Assembly (NCBI GenBank): GCA_002373555.1
Contig: DFKM01000042.1
Span: 1-8,305, forward strand
DNA length: 8,305 bases
From: Lachnospiraceae bacterium UBA3645
GTDB lineage: Bacteria; Bacillota; Clostridia; Lachnospirales; Lachnospiraceae
Direction: 5' to 3'
In this document: one piece after another, positions 1 through 6,297 of the stretch
Position numbering within the stretch: the first letter of the stretch is position 1
Layout of the letters: every line of letters begins with the position of its first letter
Notes under the pieces: generated by a model
What the model was told of the DNA's origin: nothing
What the model saw: only the letters and a program-made list of their open reading frames with translations
The model's database searches: none
Translations under genes and position numbers: made by a program

Positions 1-239
1 CCCGCGTGGAAGGCATCCTGCCCGCACCGGAAAGCTCTCACGCGATCCGGGTCGCGATCGACGAGGCGATGAAGTGCAAGGAGACCGGCGAAGAAAAGAC
101 CATCGTATTCGGTCTGACCGGCACAGGCTATTTCGACCTGGTCGCTTACGAGAAATTCCATAACGGCGAGATGGAAAATTACATCCCGACGGATGAAGAG
201 ATCGCAGCGAGCATCGCGAAGCTGCCGAAGATGGACTGA
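1..239 (+). CDS. TrpB-like tryptophan synthase beta chain (TrpB2 type), C-terminal part
   Basis: This is the 3' end of a gene that begins outside the window; the reading frame is open from base 3 and stops with TGA at 237-239. The visible 78 residues contain EGILPAPESSHAI, then an Ala/Ile helix, then the TIVFGLTGTGYFDLVAYE strand and glycine loop. This order is typical of the C-terminus of fold-type II PLP enzymes of the TrpB2 (TrpB-related) group. In that family the Glu of EGI and the glycine-rich loop help form the PLP pocket, and the enzyme condenses indole with serine to make tryptophan. The PLP lysine is in the missing part. No other trp genes are visible, which suits TrpB2 proteins, often encoded apart from trpA. 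An ordinary TrpB1 is less likely because PAPESSHAI differs from its C-terminal signature. The gene is followed 18 bases later by a strong hairpin. Confidence 0.82.
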   Translation, partial: RVEGILPAPESSHAIRVAIDEAMKCKETGEEKTIVFGLTGTGYFDLVAYEKFHNGEMENYIPTDEEIAASIAKLPKMD

Positions 240-257
240 AAAGCCCCCATAATAACA

Positions 258-299
258 GGGAGCTGCGGCGCGAAGAATTCTCTCCGTGCCGCAGCTCCC
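258..299. terminator. Hairpin terminator shared by convergent trpB-like and PBP genes
   Basis: The arms 258-272 and 285-299 form a 15-bp stem (12 perfect pairs from GGGAGCTGCGGC, one G-U, then two G-C pairs) around a 12-nt loop. It sits 18 bases after the trpB-like stop and 17 bases after the stop of the opposing PBP gene. Flanks are moderately T-rich in both directions (TTCACATTTAT on plus; TGTTATTATG on minus) but neither has a clean T-run. A bidirectional terminator is the natural reading; strength on either strand is inferred. Confidence 0.72.
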
Positions 300-316
300 T
301 TCACATTTATCGGTTG

Positions 317-2854
317 TTACCGCAGAAACACATCCCACCAGTGGCCTGAATCATCCGATTCGCGGTCCTCACGGCGGCCGTTTCCGGAACCGCCCTCACC
401 GGACCACCCGCCGGAATCATCGTCCTCTGCTTCGCCGTCTGTACTTCCGTCGTCCTCTGACGAATCATTTCCGCCGGTGAAGATGTCCCACCAGTGCTCT
501 TCTTTTTTATCCTCTTTGGAATCGTTCCCCCACTGGCCGCCGTTGTTATTGTCATTATCATCATTGCTTCCCCACTGACTGCCATTATTGCTGTCGTCAG
601 AGCCGTTGTTTTCCCACCAGTTCTGTTTATTGTCATCTCCGCCGAAGAACGGTGTGAAGATTCCCCTGTGCTCGCTGCAGACCTTCAGATCGGTCGGCAT
701 CACATAGTCTTCATCCTCCGTCCCTTCGCTGGCGCGTTTCAGGTACACCTTCGTTTCCTTGTTGGTACAGTAGGTGCCAGCCGCCTGGTGGGAATCGGCG
801 CAGTAGGTGATCTCCTCATGGCAGTCGCAGTACTGCGTCGGCGCCGTGCCCGCAGCGAAGACCTCTTCTCTGGTCATATCGCCCTGGACCGTGTGATCGC
901 ATAGTCCTTCGACTGCCAGCTTTCCGCACTTTGTGCAGATCTTATATTTCTCCATGCCGGCGAGCAAGCCGAAGCCGGTGTCTTCAAGCCCCTCGTTCGC
1001 GGCCTTCATGACCTTCGCCCAGAGCTTTCGGACATACGCGCCGCTCTCCTGCTTTCCGCCGGAATCCAGACCGCCCCAGATGCCGCATGTATAATAAGGA
1101 GAATAGCCGATCATCCAGGCGTCGCGTGTGCCGGATGTGGTGCCGGTCTTGCCGGCAATGCTCATGCCGTCAAAGGCAGCATCCGTCCCGGTACCGCTCT
1201 TGATCACATCCTCCATCGCGTAGGTCAGCAGCGCCGCCGTCTGCGGCTGTACGACCACATGCGAATCCGGAGTCTTTTCGATCAGCACATTTCCGTCATG
1301 ATCGAGAATCTTCGTATAGTAGACCGGCTCGATATACGTGCCGCCGCGGGCCAGTGCCCCGTAGGCCGTCGTCATCTCCAGATTCGTCACACCGTTCTTC
1401 GTGCCGCCGAGCGCCAGGGATTCGACCCTGTCATCGTCGGTCAGCGTGGTGATCCCGAAATCCGAGATTCCCGAGAGGACGTTGCTGATGCCCTGCGAAT
1501 TGAAGCATTTGAGGGCGACAATGTTGCTGGATTCGGCGATTGCCTGGCGGATTGTTGTCATTCCGCCGTAACTCCCGTCGGAATTATGCACTTCCGTTCC
1601 GTCGGAATACGCTGTCGGCGCATCGTCGATCACGGTGCCGAGCGTCAGATCGCCGTTCTCAATACCGGCGGCATATTCGCCGATGATCTTGATCGTGGAG
1701 CCCGGCTGGCGTTCCGTGCTGACCGCACGGTTCAGCACCAGGTTCGCTGTTTTCTCGCCGCGGCCGCCGACCATCGCGCGGATCTGGCCGGTCGCATTAT
1801 CCATTAACACCAGCGAGATCTGCGTGTCTTCATCCGCCACTTCGCAGGAATTGACTGCACTCTCGCAGGTCTCCTGCATATCGGAATCTTCCGTGGAATA
1901 GATGGTCAGTCCGCCGCGGTACAGGAGGTTCCACGCATCATCTTCGCTGATCCCAAGCTCCTCCTGCAGATCCGCCAGGATCTCGTAGATCATGGCTTCT
2001 TCAAAATACGACATGATCTCGACCGTATTCCCTTTTTCCCTGACTTCGGCGATGCGGCCGTAAATATCGTCTTCCGCAGCCGTGTTGTACTCCTCCTCGG
2101 AAATATATCCCTGCTCAAGCATTTTCTGCAGGACGATCTCCCGTCTTCCGGAATTCGCCTCCGCTTCCCTGGCGGGATTGTATTTCGTGGGATTCTTCGT
2201 GATCGCGGCAAGTGCGGCGCATTCGGATACCGTCAGCGCAGACACGTCTTTATCAAAATAATATCTGGAAGCGGTCTGTACGCCCAGATTGCCGCCGCCG
2301 AGATTGATCGTGTTGAGATATTTTTCCAGGATCCACTCCTTGCTGACCTTCTGCTCGAGCTGCACGGCCAGGTACTGCTCCTGGATCTTCCGCTCCAGCT
2401 TGTCCTCAAAATTCTCTTCCTGCATCCAGTCGGTGAACACATTGTTCTTGAGAAGCTGCTGGGTGATGGTGCTGGCCCCCTGGGTAACGCCGCCGTTCGT
2501 GATCCCCTTGAGCACGGCTCTCGCCAGTCCCTTCAGGTCCACGCCATGGTGCTTATAAAAACGTTCATCCTCGATCGCGATAAATGCCTGGTACAGTTCT
2601 TCGGGCATTTCGTCAAGGCGCACATAGACACGGTTCGATTCCGAATCGGACAGATTCAGCGTGACTTCTCCGTCAAGATCCAGGACACTGGTACGGTAGC
2701 CGTCCGGCTCCGCATCTTCAATATTGATCACCGGGGCTTCCGAGATGACCATCAGGACATAGGAAGTGCCTGCGCCGATCCCCGCGACCATAAGCGCGAG
2801 CAGGATCAGAAACGCGATCCCGAGTTTCTTTCCTCTTTTCTTTTTTCCATTCAT
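317..2854 (-). CDS. Class A penicillin-binding protein (bifunctional glycosyltransferase/transpeptidase)
   Basis: This 845-residue protein polymerises lipid II and cross-links peptidoglycan outside the membrane. A Lys-rich cytoplasmic start (MNGKKKRGKK) precedes one membrane anchor at about 11-36. The GT51 domain covers about 80-250: EDERFYKHHG with catalytic Glu95, GASTITQQLLKN at 126-137, RKIQE at 155-159 with the likely second Glu159, then EKYLNTINLG. The transpeptidase domain covers about 340-620: STIK (Ser386 nucleophile, Lys389), SSN at 442-444 and KTGT at 569-572. All key residues are present. After it come eight cysteines between 640 and 726, then an acidic Asn/Asp/Gly/Ser tail of about 108 residues with repeated Trp motifs ending HWWDVFLR. 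The ATG at 2852-2854 has a GGGAGGG site about 8 bases upstream. The gene is divergent from 3143-3799 and convergent with the trpB-like gene. It is ponA/pbp1A-like; no specific paralogue name is justified. Confidence 0.96.
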   Translation of the reverse strand: MNGKKKRGKKLGIAFLILLALMVAGIGAGTSYVLMVISEAPVINIEDAEPDGYRTSVLDLDGEVTLNLSDSESNRVYVRLDEMPEELYQAFIAIEDERFYKHHGVDLKGLARAVLKGITNGGVTQGASTITQQLLKNNVFTDWMQEENFEDKLERKIQEQYLAVQLEQKVSKEWILEKYLNTINLGGGNLGVQTASRYYFDKDVSALTVSECAALAAITKNPTKYNPAREAEANSGRREIVLQKMLEQGYISEEEYNTAAEDDIYGRIAEVREKGNTVEIMSYFEEAMIYEILADLQEELGISEDDAWNLLYRGGLTIYSTEDSDMQETCESAVNSCEVADEDTQISLVLMDNATGQIRAMVGGRGEKTANLVLNRAVSTERQPGSTIKIIGEYAAGIENGDLTLGTVIDDAPTAYSDGTEVHNSDGSYGGMTTIRQAIAESSNIVALKCFNSQGISNVLSGISDFGITTLTDDDRVESLALGGTKNGVTNLEMTTAYGALARGGTYIEPVYYTKILDHDGNVLIEKTPDSHVVVQPQTAALLTYAMEDVIKSGTGTDAAFDGMSIAGKTGTTSGTRDAWMIGYSPYYTCGIWGGLDSGGKQESGAYVRKLWAKVMKAANEGLEDTGFGLLAGMEKYKICTKCGKLAVEGLCDHTVQGDMTREEVFAAGTAPTQYCDCHEEITYCADSHQAAGTYCTNKETKVYLKRASEGTEDEDYVMPTDLKVCSEHRGIFTPFFGGDDNKQNWWENNGSDDSNNGSQWGSNDDNDNNNGGQWGNDSKEDKKEEHWWDIFTGGNDSSEDDGSTDGEAEDDDSGGWSGEGGSGNGRREDRESDDSGHWWDVFLR
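320..643 (-). repeat. Degenerate Trp-motif repeats encoding the acidic C-terminal tail of the PBP
   Basis: Within the PBP gene this stretch encodes residues 738-845, low-complexity Asp/Asn/Gly/Ser/Glu broken by aromatic motifs: NWWENN (746-747), QWGSND (761), QWGNDS (775), HWWDIF (788-789), GGWSGE (817) and HWWDVF (839-840). At DNA level the two HWWD motifs share an identical 11-mer TCCCACCAGTG at 333-343 and 486-496 on the plus strand, and CCCACCAG or CCCCACTG recur at the other Trp codons. This points to decayed internal duplication. The tail lies outside the membrane; its function is unknown. Confidence 0.7.
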
Positions 2855-2933
2855 AGAACGATCCCTCCCTTAGTAGAAAGAACGACCATCTGTTTCGTTT
2901 CCGCCTCCCTTTTTTGCAAAATCATTCATTCTG

Positions 2934-2962
2934 AGAATAGAATAAAGGATATTTGTGTTTAA
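2934..2962 (-). promoter_or_regulatory. Weak candidate promoter for the PBP gene
   Basis: The 288-bp divergent gap 2855-3142 holds no gene. For the PBP the best minus-strand match is TTAAAC (2957-2962), 17 bases, then TATTCT (2934-2939), about 80 bases before the ATG. The -35 matches only three of six consensus positions, and TATTCT also occurs in a second overlapping copy. Alternative starts in this AT-rich stretch are possible. Confidence 0.3.
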
Positions 2963-3042
2963 TCCTTGTTCGCATTTTTAAGCTGTGATTAAATACGTAA
3001 GAATTTTTTGTGGGAAATGTTACAAAATGATTCTCGAAGATG

Positions 3043-3071
3043 TTACGTTTTGGGAATGGGTATGCTATGAT
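3043..3071 (+). promoter_or_regulatory. Extended -10 promoter for the membrane protein gene
   Basis: TATGAT at 3066-3071 is preceded by TG plus one base (TGC at 3063-3065), an extended -10, and stands 17 bases after a poor -35 TTACGT (3043-3048). The predicted start lies about 65 bases before the ATG at 3143. A 7-base direct repeat ATGTTAC occurs at 3017-3023 and 3040-3046, the second touching the -35; this might be a regulator site but is too short to trust. Confidence 0.5.
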
Positions 3072-3142
3072 GGGAACCATCAAGCAGAACGCCGGCGAAG
3101 CATCTTCCGCCCTGCCGTTCTGTCCTGGGAAGAGAAAAATGT

Positions 3143-3799
3143 ATGAAAAGCAGAAAATGGTATCTGTATTCGGCGATCTCTGATATCGCTGTTGTCGTTA
3201 TGATCTTATTCGCCCTCATCGTCATGTACTGCGGGCTGGATATCGGCGTCCTTTTTTCGGAAAAAGGCATCTCCATGTTCCGGTATTATACCGTAGACGC
3301 GAATTTCTTCACGGCAGCAGCCTGCATTGTCTGCGCGCCGCTGGAAATCAAAGCATATAAAAATGAACAGTACGGGCTCCCCGGATGGGCCGTCCTGTTC
3401 AAGTTCACGGGCATCGTGTGCCTGACGCTGACATTTCTGGTCGTCGTTCTTTTCCTGATGCCGATGTTCGGCATTGAGAAGATGACCGAAGGATCGAATG
3501 TGTTCATGCACTTCGTGATCCCGGTCTGGTGCATTCTCACGTTTGTTCTGTCCGGGCAGGGAAAGCTGGTGAAAAAGGCTTTTATTCCGATCAGTCTCCT
3601 TCCGACTTTCCTGTACGGCATTGCCTATCTGATCCCGATCCTGGGAAGCGACCTGAATACGGTCGTTCCGAGCAAACACGCCGACTGGTACGGTTTCGCG
3701 CAGGTCGGCCCGGCGCTGATCGCGCCGGTGTTCCTGCTGCTGATCGCAGTCACATACGCGATCGCCCGCGCCGTGTGGAAAATGAGCGGCGGGCGCTGA
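3143..3799 (+). CDS. Six-helix integral membrane protein, possibly Pr6Pr/FAR-17a-like
   Basis: This 218-residue protein is almost entirely membrane. Hydrophobic segments lie at about 11-31, 49-66, 82-107, 119-137, 146-166 and 187-210. Two features recall the Pr6Pr (FAR-17a/AIG1-related) membrane proteins of Firmicutes: a first-loop FRYYTVDANFF at 46-56, like the F-x-x-x-T-x-x-N motif, and MHFVIPVWCILTFVL at 122-136, like the His-x-x-x-Pro helix. The match is by remembered pattern only, and the biochemical role of that family in bacteria is not established. The chosen ATG follows GGGAAGAG by about 8 bases; an ATG four bases earlier is in another frame that gives no membrane protein. The gene appears monocistronic. 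Its TGA stop is two bases before the large palindrome at 3802. Confidence 0.8.
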   Translation: MKSRKWYLYSAISDIAVVVMILFALIVMYCGLDIGVLFSEKGISMFRYYTVDANFFTAAACIVCAPLEIKAYKNEQYGLPGWAVLFKFTGIVCLTLTFLVVVLFLMPMFGIEKMTEGSNVFMHFVIPVWCILTFVLSGQGKLVKKAFIPISLLPTFLYGIAYLIPILGSDLNTVVPSKHADWYGFAQVGPALIAPVFLLLIAVTYAIARAVWKMSGGR

Positions 3800-3801
3800 A
3801 A

Positions 3802-3881
3802 TAACCCATGGGGACAGGCACCGCGGGTTACATGGCGCCGATAGCGTCGCTGTAACCCGCGGTGCCTGTCCCCATGGGTTA
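3802..3881. repeat. Perfect 31-bp inverted repeat, REP/REPIN-like palindrome
   Basis: The arm at 3802-3832 is the exact reverse complement of 3851-3881, with an 18-nt loop between. Each arm starts TAACCCATGGGGACAGGCAC and ends GCGGGTTACA, and is itself a small hairpin because TAACCC (3802-3807) can pair with GGGTTA (3825-3830). A paired arrangement of two hairpin-forming units in inverted orientation is the hallmark of REPINs. From memory, the core GGGGACAGGCACC recurs in palindromes near REP-associated tyrosine transposase genes in several phyla; that link is inference here. The element fills the gap between two convergent genes, may act as a bidirectional terminator, and its last three bases are the TAA stop of the permease. 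No second copy is in the window. Confidence 0.85.
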
Positions 3882-4805
3882 GATAAACATCGTGATCAGC
3901 GGAATCGTGATCATGCATGCAAGGCTTGAAAGGAAGATCGACCGCGAGCCTAGCTCCACATCGCCGCCATACGTCTGCGAGAAGATGACAGCGAGCGACG
4001 GGCACGGCATCGCCGCGCAGAGGATCAGCACGCCCTTCAGCATCGGCGACACGAACGGCATGAAATGAAGCACCAGCACGGTCAGCAGCGGGATTGCGAT
4101 CAGCCGCATCACGCAGATCGTGATCGCGTCCTTATCCTTAAATGCATCTCCGATCCTTCCTCTGGCAAGACTCAGCCCAATCACGAACATCGAGAGCGGT
4201 GTCGTAATGCCTGCAAAAGCGCCGATCACCCGGTCCGCCACCTCCGGCACCGGGATCCGGAACAGGAAGAAGATCAGGCCGAGCAGCATCGCGAAATTCT
4301 GCCTCGACAGCAGCACATTCTTCTTCCCGCCGGGAAGTTCTTTTCCGGAAAAAGCGGTCATCATCCGGACGCAGAGCGTATACTGCACCAACAGATACGC
4401 CGGACCGGAATTGGCCAGAATGAACACGCCGTCCTGCCCCAGCAGCGCGTTCACGATCGGAATCCCCATGAACCCGGTATTTCCGTAAGACGAAGCGAAT
4501 ATCCAGGTTCCGCGGCGGATCTTTTCTACGCCCAACGCACCCGAAATCAGATAGCTGATTCCCAGGGCCGACAGCGTGAACACCAGGCTCAGCACCAGCC
4601 CGATCACGCTGTCTTTCAGCATATTCCAGTCGAATGTCCGCTGCATGGAGGAAAAGATCATGCATGGCAGCGTCACCTGCATCAAAAACGCGGTAAGATC
4701 CGAAAATGCCTTCTCCGAAAGCTTCCCGCTCTTTCCGGCGAAAAATCCCACCGCGATCATCGCAAACAGGATCAGCAGATTATTAATAATGAGGAAGATA
4801 TCCAT
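3879..4805 (-). CDS. AEC-family (auxin efflux carrier-like) permease
   Basis: From the chosen start this is 308 residues, the usual AEC size. It has about ten hydrophobic helices in two halves, with SYGNTGFMGIPIVNALLG at about 106-123 (the N-x-G-F-x-G-x-P signature of the first half) and TTPLSMFVIGLSLA plus AAMPCPSLAVIFSQTYGGD in the second half. Characterised bacterial members export or take up small organic anions such as malate or malonate, but the substrate cannot be read here. The frame extends to an upstream ATG at 4922, but that adds 39 polar, Cys-rich residues overlapping a terminator and the promoter. The ATG at 4803-4805 (MDIFLIINNL) puts the first helix at the N-terminus and has a GGGGA site 9 bases upstream. 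The TAA stop lies in the palindrome at 3879-3881, so the repeat fixes the C-terminus MFI. Confidence 0.92.
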   Translation of the reverse strand: MDIFLIINNLLILFAMIAVGFFAGKSGKLSEKAFSDLTAFLMQVTLPCMIFSSMQRTFDWNMLKDSVIGLVLSLVFTLSALGISYLISGALGVEKIRRGTWIFASSYGNTGFMGIPIVNALLGQDGVFILANSGPAYLLVQYTLCVRMMTAFSGKELPGGKKNVLLSRQNFAMLLGLIFFLFRIPVPEVADRVIGAFAGITTPLSMFVIGLSLARGRIGDAFKDKDAITICVMRLIAIPLLTVLVLHFMPFVSPMLKGVLILCAAMPCPSLAVIFSQTYGGDVELGSRSIFLSSLACMITIPLITMFI

Positions 4806-4842
4806 AGACCATTTTCCCCGCACCTTCTTTACTGTCCAGAAA

Positions 4843-4870
4843 ATTCTATCACATTCGCAAATATATTCAA
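4843..4870 (-). promoter_or_regulatory. Promoter of the AEC permease gene
   Basis: On the minus strand TTGAAT (4865-4870) is followed after 16 bases by TAGAAT (4843-4848). The -10 is preceded by TGA, giving an extended -10 TG-N motif. It lies just beyond the terminator of the upstream flavoprotein gene and about 38 bases before the ATG, which supports independent transcription and the start choice at 4805. Confidence 0.55.
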
Positions 4871-4881
4871 CAGGATATACA

Positions 4882-4914
4882 TAAAAAGACTGCTCCGCAC
4901 ATGCGCAGCAGTCT
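4882..4914 (-). terminator. Intrinsic terminator of the flavoprotein gene
   Basis: AGACTGCT (4887-4894) and AGCAGTCT (4907-4914) form a perfect 8-bp stem with a 12-nt loop. Read on the minus strand it is followed directly by TTTTTAT, a good U-tract. It starts 25 bases after the flavoprotein stop codon and separates that unit from the permease. Confidence 0.8.
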
Positions 4915-4938
4915 CTCTCCATATCGAATATTGCCCGG

Positions 4939-5571
4939 TTACTTCTTCAGATCGTCTCTCACGAAATTCGCGAATGTCTTTTTGATTGGCTCCGGCAGGC
5001 CGTATTTTTCCTTCCCGAGCGCGATGGAACGGATCATGAAGACCATGTTCTGTGCCAGCGTCCTGACGGTATGCATGCCCTCCGGATCAAATGCGGCATC
5101 GCCCTCCGCCGCGCCGTATACGCCGTTCCAGTACTGACTGGAAACGATCGGCATCTGGCAGATCGAGAAATATTTATTGAGCTCATCCATGGTGACCGTC
5201 GTTCCGGCGCGTCTTGCGACCGCGATCGAAGCACCGACCTTCATACGCTTGTCAGCAGGACATGAAAAGAACAGCCTGTCCATGAAGGACACCACAGACC
5301 CGTTTGCGGATGCATAATAGACCGGGCTGCCGACCACCATGCCGTCACAGGCAGCAAGCAGCGGCGCCGCTTTGTTGACGACGTCGTTAAAGACACATTT
5401 TCCCAGCTCCCTGCATTTGCCGCAGTCGGCACAGCCGCGCACAGTGCCGGGTCCGAGATCGACCCAGTCGACCTCCGCGCCTTCGGCTTCAAAGATCTTC
5501 CGCATTTCATTCAGCGCGATATAGGTATTTCCGGTTTTATTGGGTGAACCGTTGACGATTAAGATTCTCAC
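4939..5571 (-). CDS. Iron-sulfur flavoprotein / NADPH-dependent FMN reductase-like protein
   Basis: This is a flavodoxin-fold protein of 210 residues from GTG. It opens with a first beta strand and FMN phosphate loop, VRILIVNGSPNKTGNT, and has a second flavin loop GSPVYYASANG at about 81-91. Between them GCADCGKCRELGKC places four cysteines (about 47, 50, 53, 59) as C-x2-C-x2-C-x5-C, the compact cluster motif of iron-sulfur flavoproteins, which bind [4Fe-4S] plus FMN and pass electrons in anaerobes. Substrate and partners are unknown. The frame extends to an ATG at 5616, but the GTG at 5569-5571 has CGGAGG 9 bases upstream and starts exactly at the beta strand, so I prefer it. It lies 72 bases after the toxin stop with no terminator in between, so read-through from the toxin-antitoxin operon is possible. 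It ends at a clear terminator. Confidence 0.9.
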   Translation of the reverse strand: MRILIVNGSPNKTGNTYIALNEMRKIFEAEGAEVDWVDLGPGTVRGCADCGKCRELGKCVFNDVVNKAAPLLAACDGMVVGSPVYYASANGSVVSFMDRLFFSCPADKRMKVGASIAVARRAGTTVTMDELNKYFSICQMPIVSSQYWNGVYGAAEGDAAFDPEGMHTVRTLAQNMVFMIRSIALGKEKYGLPEPIKKTFANFVRDDLKK

Positions 5572-5643
5572 GATATTCTGCCTCCGTTTCCATGAATTCG
5601 TAATTGATTTCTGCAAAAATGATTGTATATGATATGAAACTTT

Positions 5644-5958
5644 TCATCCATAAGGATAGTAATCAAATATCGATTGCACTGCGTCCGTAATTTCCTGGAT
5701 CTGCACATAGGAAATGCTGCCTGTTTTTCGAAAATGTCTCCTCTCAAGATCCATCGTCTTTAATTGTTCGCACAAAGCGGTTCCCTGTACTATATCAGAT
5801 TGAACCGGGATATGCAAAGCATCTGCCGCTGCTTTTTTCACGATCGGGCAAACAATACTGAGGCCTGTTTTATTAAAAAAGTTTTTGCTGAGTATCAGGA
5901 CAAGTGATCTGTTCGTTTCCAGTTCTATGATATCACCCTGTTCAACATGACAATCCAT
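5644..5958 (-). CDS. MazF/PemK-family type II toxin, atypical
   Basis: This 104-residue protein has the MazF layout: QGDII at 7-11, LVLILSKNFFNKTGLSIVCP at 19-38, LHIPVQ at 49-54, ALCEQLKTMDLERR at 61-74 and a C-terminal helix. MazF toxins are sequence-specific endoribonucleases that stop translation. Two things are odd by comparison with E. coli MazF as I recall it. The loop between the first two strands, usually D-P-x-x-G-x-E-Q-x-G-x-R-P, is about nine residues shorter; Arg17 remains as the probable equivalent of Arg29. The P-C/I-T motif with catalytic Thr52 is here Pro38-Ile39-Val40, so the Thr is lost. The protein may be altered in specificity, weak or inactive. The ATG at 5956-5958 has GGAGG 7 bases upstream, and the start is 17 bases after the antitoxin stop, so the two are cotranscribed. 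Confidence 0.85.
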   Translation of the reverse strand: MDCHVEQGDIIELETNRSLVLILSKNFFNKTGLSIVCPIVKKAAADALHIPVQSDIVQGTALCEQLKTMDLERRHFRKTGSISYVQIQEITDAVQSIFDYYPYG

Positions 5959-5975
5959 TCCCCCGCCTCCTTCAG

Positions 5976-6218
5976 CTACAGGATCTCCCGTCCGACAGGC
6001 TCTCCCCAGTCAAACTCCGTGTACGGGCCGAGTTTGCCGTCATATTCCGCAGCCCGCTCTTCCAGTGTTCTGTGCCGGCTGCTTTTCATCAGCGTGATCT
6101 TTCCATGCTCCACCAGCATGATTACTTTCTCATCAGGTTTCATTCCTGCTTCTTCCAGGGCCTTTCTTGTCAGACGTATCCCCTGACTGTTCCCCCATTT
6201 TGTAATCTGTGCTATCAA
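5976..6218 (-). CDS. MazE-type (AbrB-fold) antitoxin
   Basis: This 80-residue protein starts IAQITKWGNSQGIRLTRKAL, the swapped-hairpin AbrB/MazE DNA-binding fold (K-W-G-N-S-x-G-I-R), continues VIMLVEHGKITL, and ends with TLEERAAEYDGKLG and EFDWGEPVGREIL, the flexible C-terminal segment that wraps the cognate MazF. It neutralises the toxin and, with it, should repress its own promoter. An in-frame ATG at 6276-6278 would add 20 hydrophobic residues and cover the promoter. I chose the TTG at 6216-6218 because a near-perfect anti-16S match GGAGGTGATC (6222-6231 on minus) lies 8 bases upstream and homologues begin at this point. It is the first gene of the operon with the toxin. Confidence 0.9.
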   Translation of the reverse strand: MIAQITKWGNSQGIRLTRKALEEAGMKPDEKVIMLVEHGKITLMKSSRHRTLEERAAEYDGKLGPYTEFDWGEPVGREIL

Positions 6219-6249
6219 AATGATCACCTCCAGAATGCAGATGTCAATC

Positions 6250-6268
6250 GTATATCCAATGTATATAC
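6250..6268. promoter_or_regulatory. Candidate MazEF operator palindrome
   Basis: GTATATCCAATGTATATAC is a 19-bp palindrome with eight of nine base pairs matched around a central A. It begins one base after the predicted -10 of the antitoxin promoter and covers the expected transcription start. That is where an autorepressing antitoxin-toxin complex would act. AbrB/MazE proteins often bind AT-rich palindromes; binding here is inferred. Confidence 0.6.
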
Positions 6269-6297
6269 AAGATAACATTCCTTTTCCTATATGTCAA
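6269..6297 (-). promoter_or_regulatory. Promoter of the toxin-antitoxin operon
   Basis: On the minus strand a consensus TTGACA (6292-6297) is followed after 17 bases by TATCTT (6269-6274, four of six matches). Transcription would start near 6262, about 44 bases before the TTG start. The promoter lies inside the rejected N-terminal extension of the antitoxin, which supports the shorter start. Confidence 0.65.

Noticed and set aside
1259..1807. 182-codon open frame on the plus strand inside the PBP gene
   Set aside because: It is antisense to well-conserved GT and transpeptidase-domain coding sequence and has an Arg/His/Asp-rich composition typical of a shadow frame; no ribosome site or recognisable domain.
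4806..4922. N-terminal extension of the AEC permease to the ATG at 4922
   Set aside because: It would add 39 polar, Cys-rich residues before the first helix, and would translate across the terminator at 4882-4914 and the promoter at 4843-4870.
4065..4985. 306-codon open frame on the plus strand opposite the AEC permease
   Set aside because: The product is rich in His, Gln, Arg and Pro, the mirror of a hydrophobic protein. It runs through the permease promoter and flavoprotein terminator into the next gene.
5634..5647. ATGAAA-CT-TTTCAT palindrome over the toxin stop codon as a terminator
   Set aside because: All but two pairs are A-T, the loop would be two bases, and no U-tract follows; too unstable to terminate.
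6242..6247. Second TTGACA on the minus strand as a -35 box
   Set aside because: A -10 at normal spacing would fall on the SD and start codon of the antitoxin, leaving no leader.
6219..6278. Antitoxin start at the upstream ATG (6276-6278)
   Set aside because: The added 20 residues are encoded by the promoter and palindrome, and the near-perfect SD at 6222-6231 fits only the TTG start.
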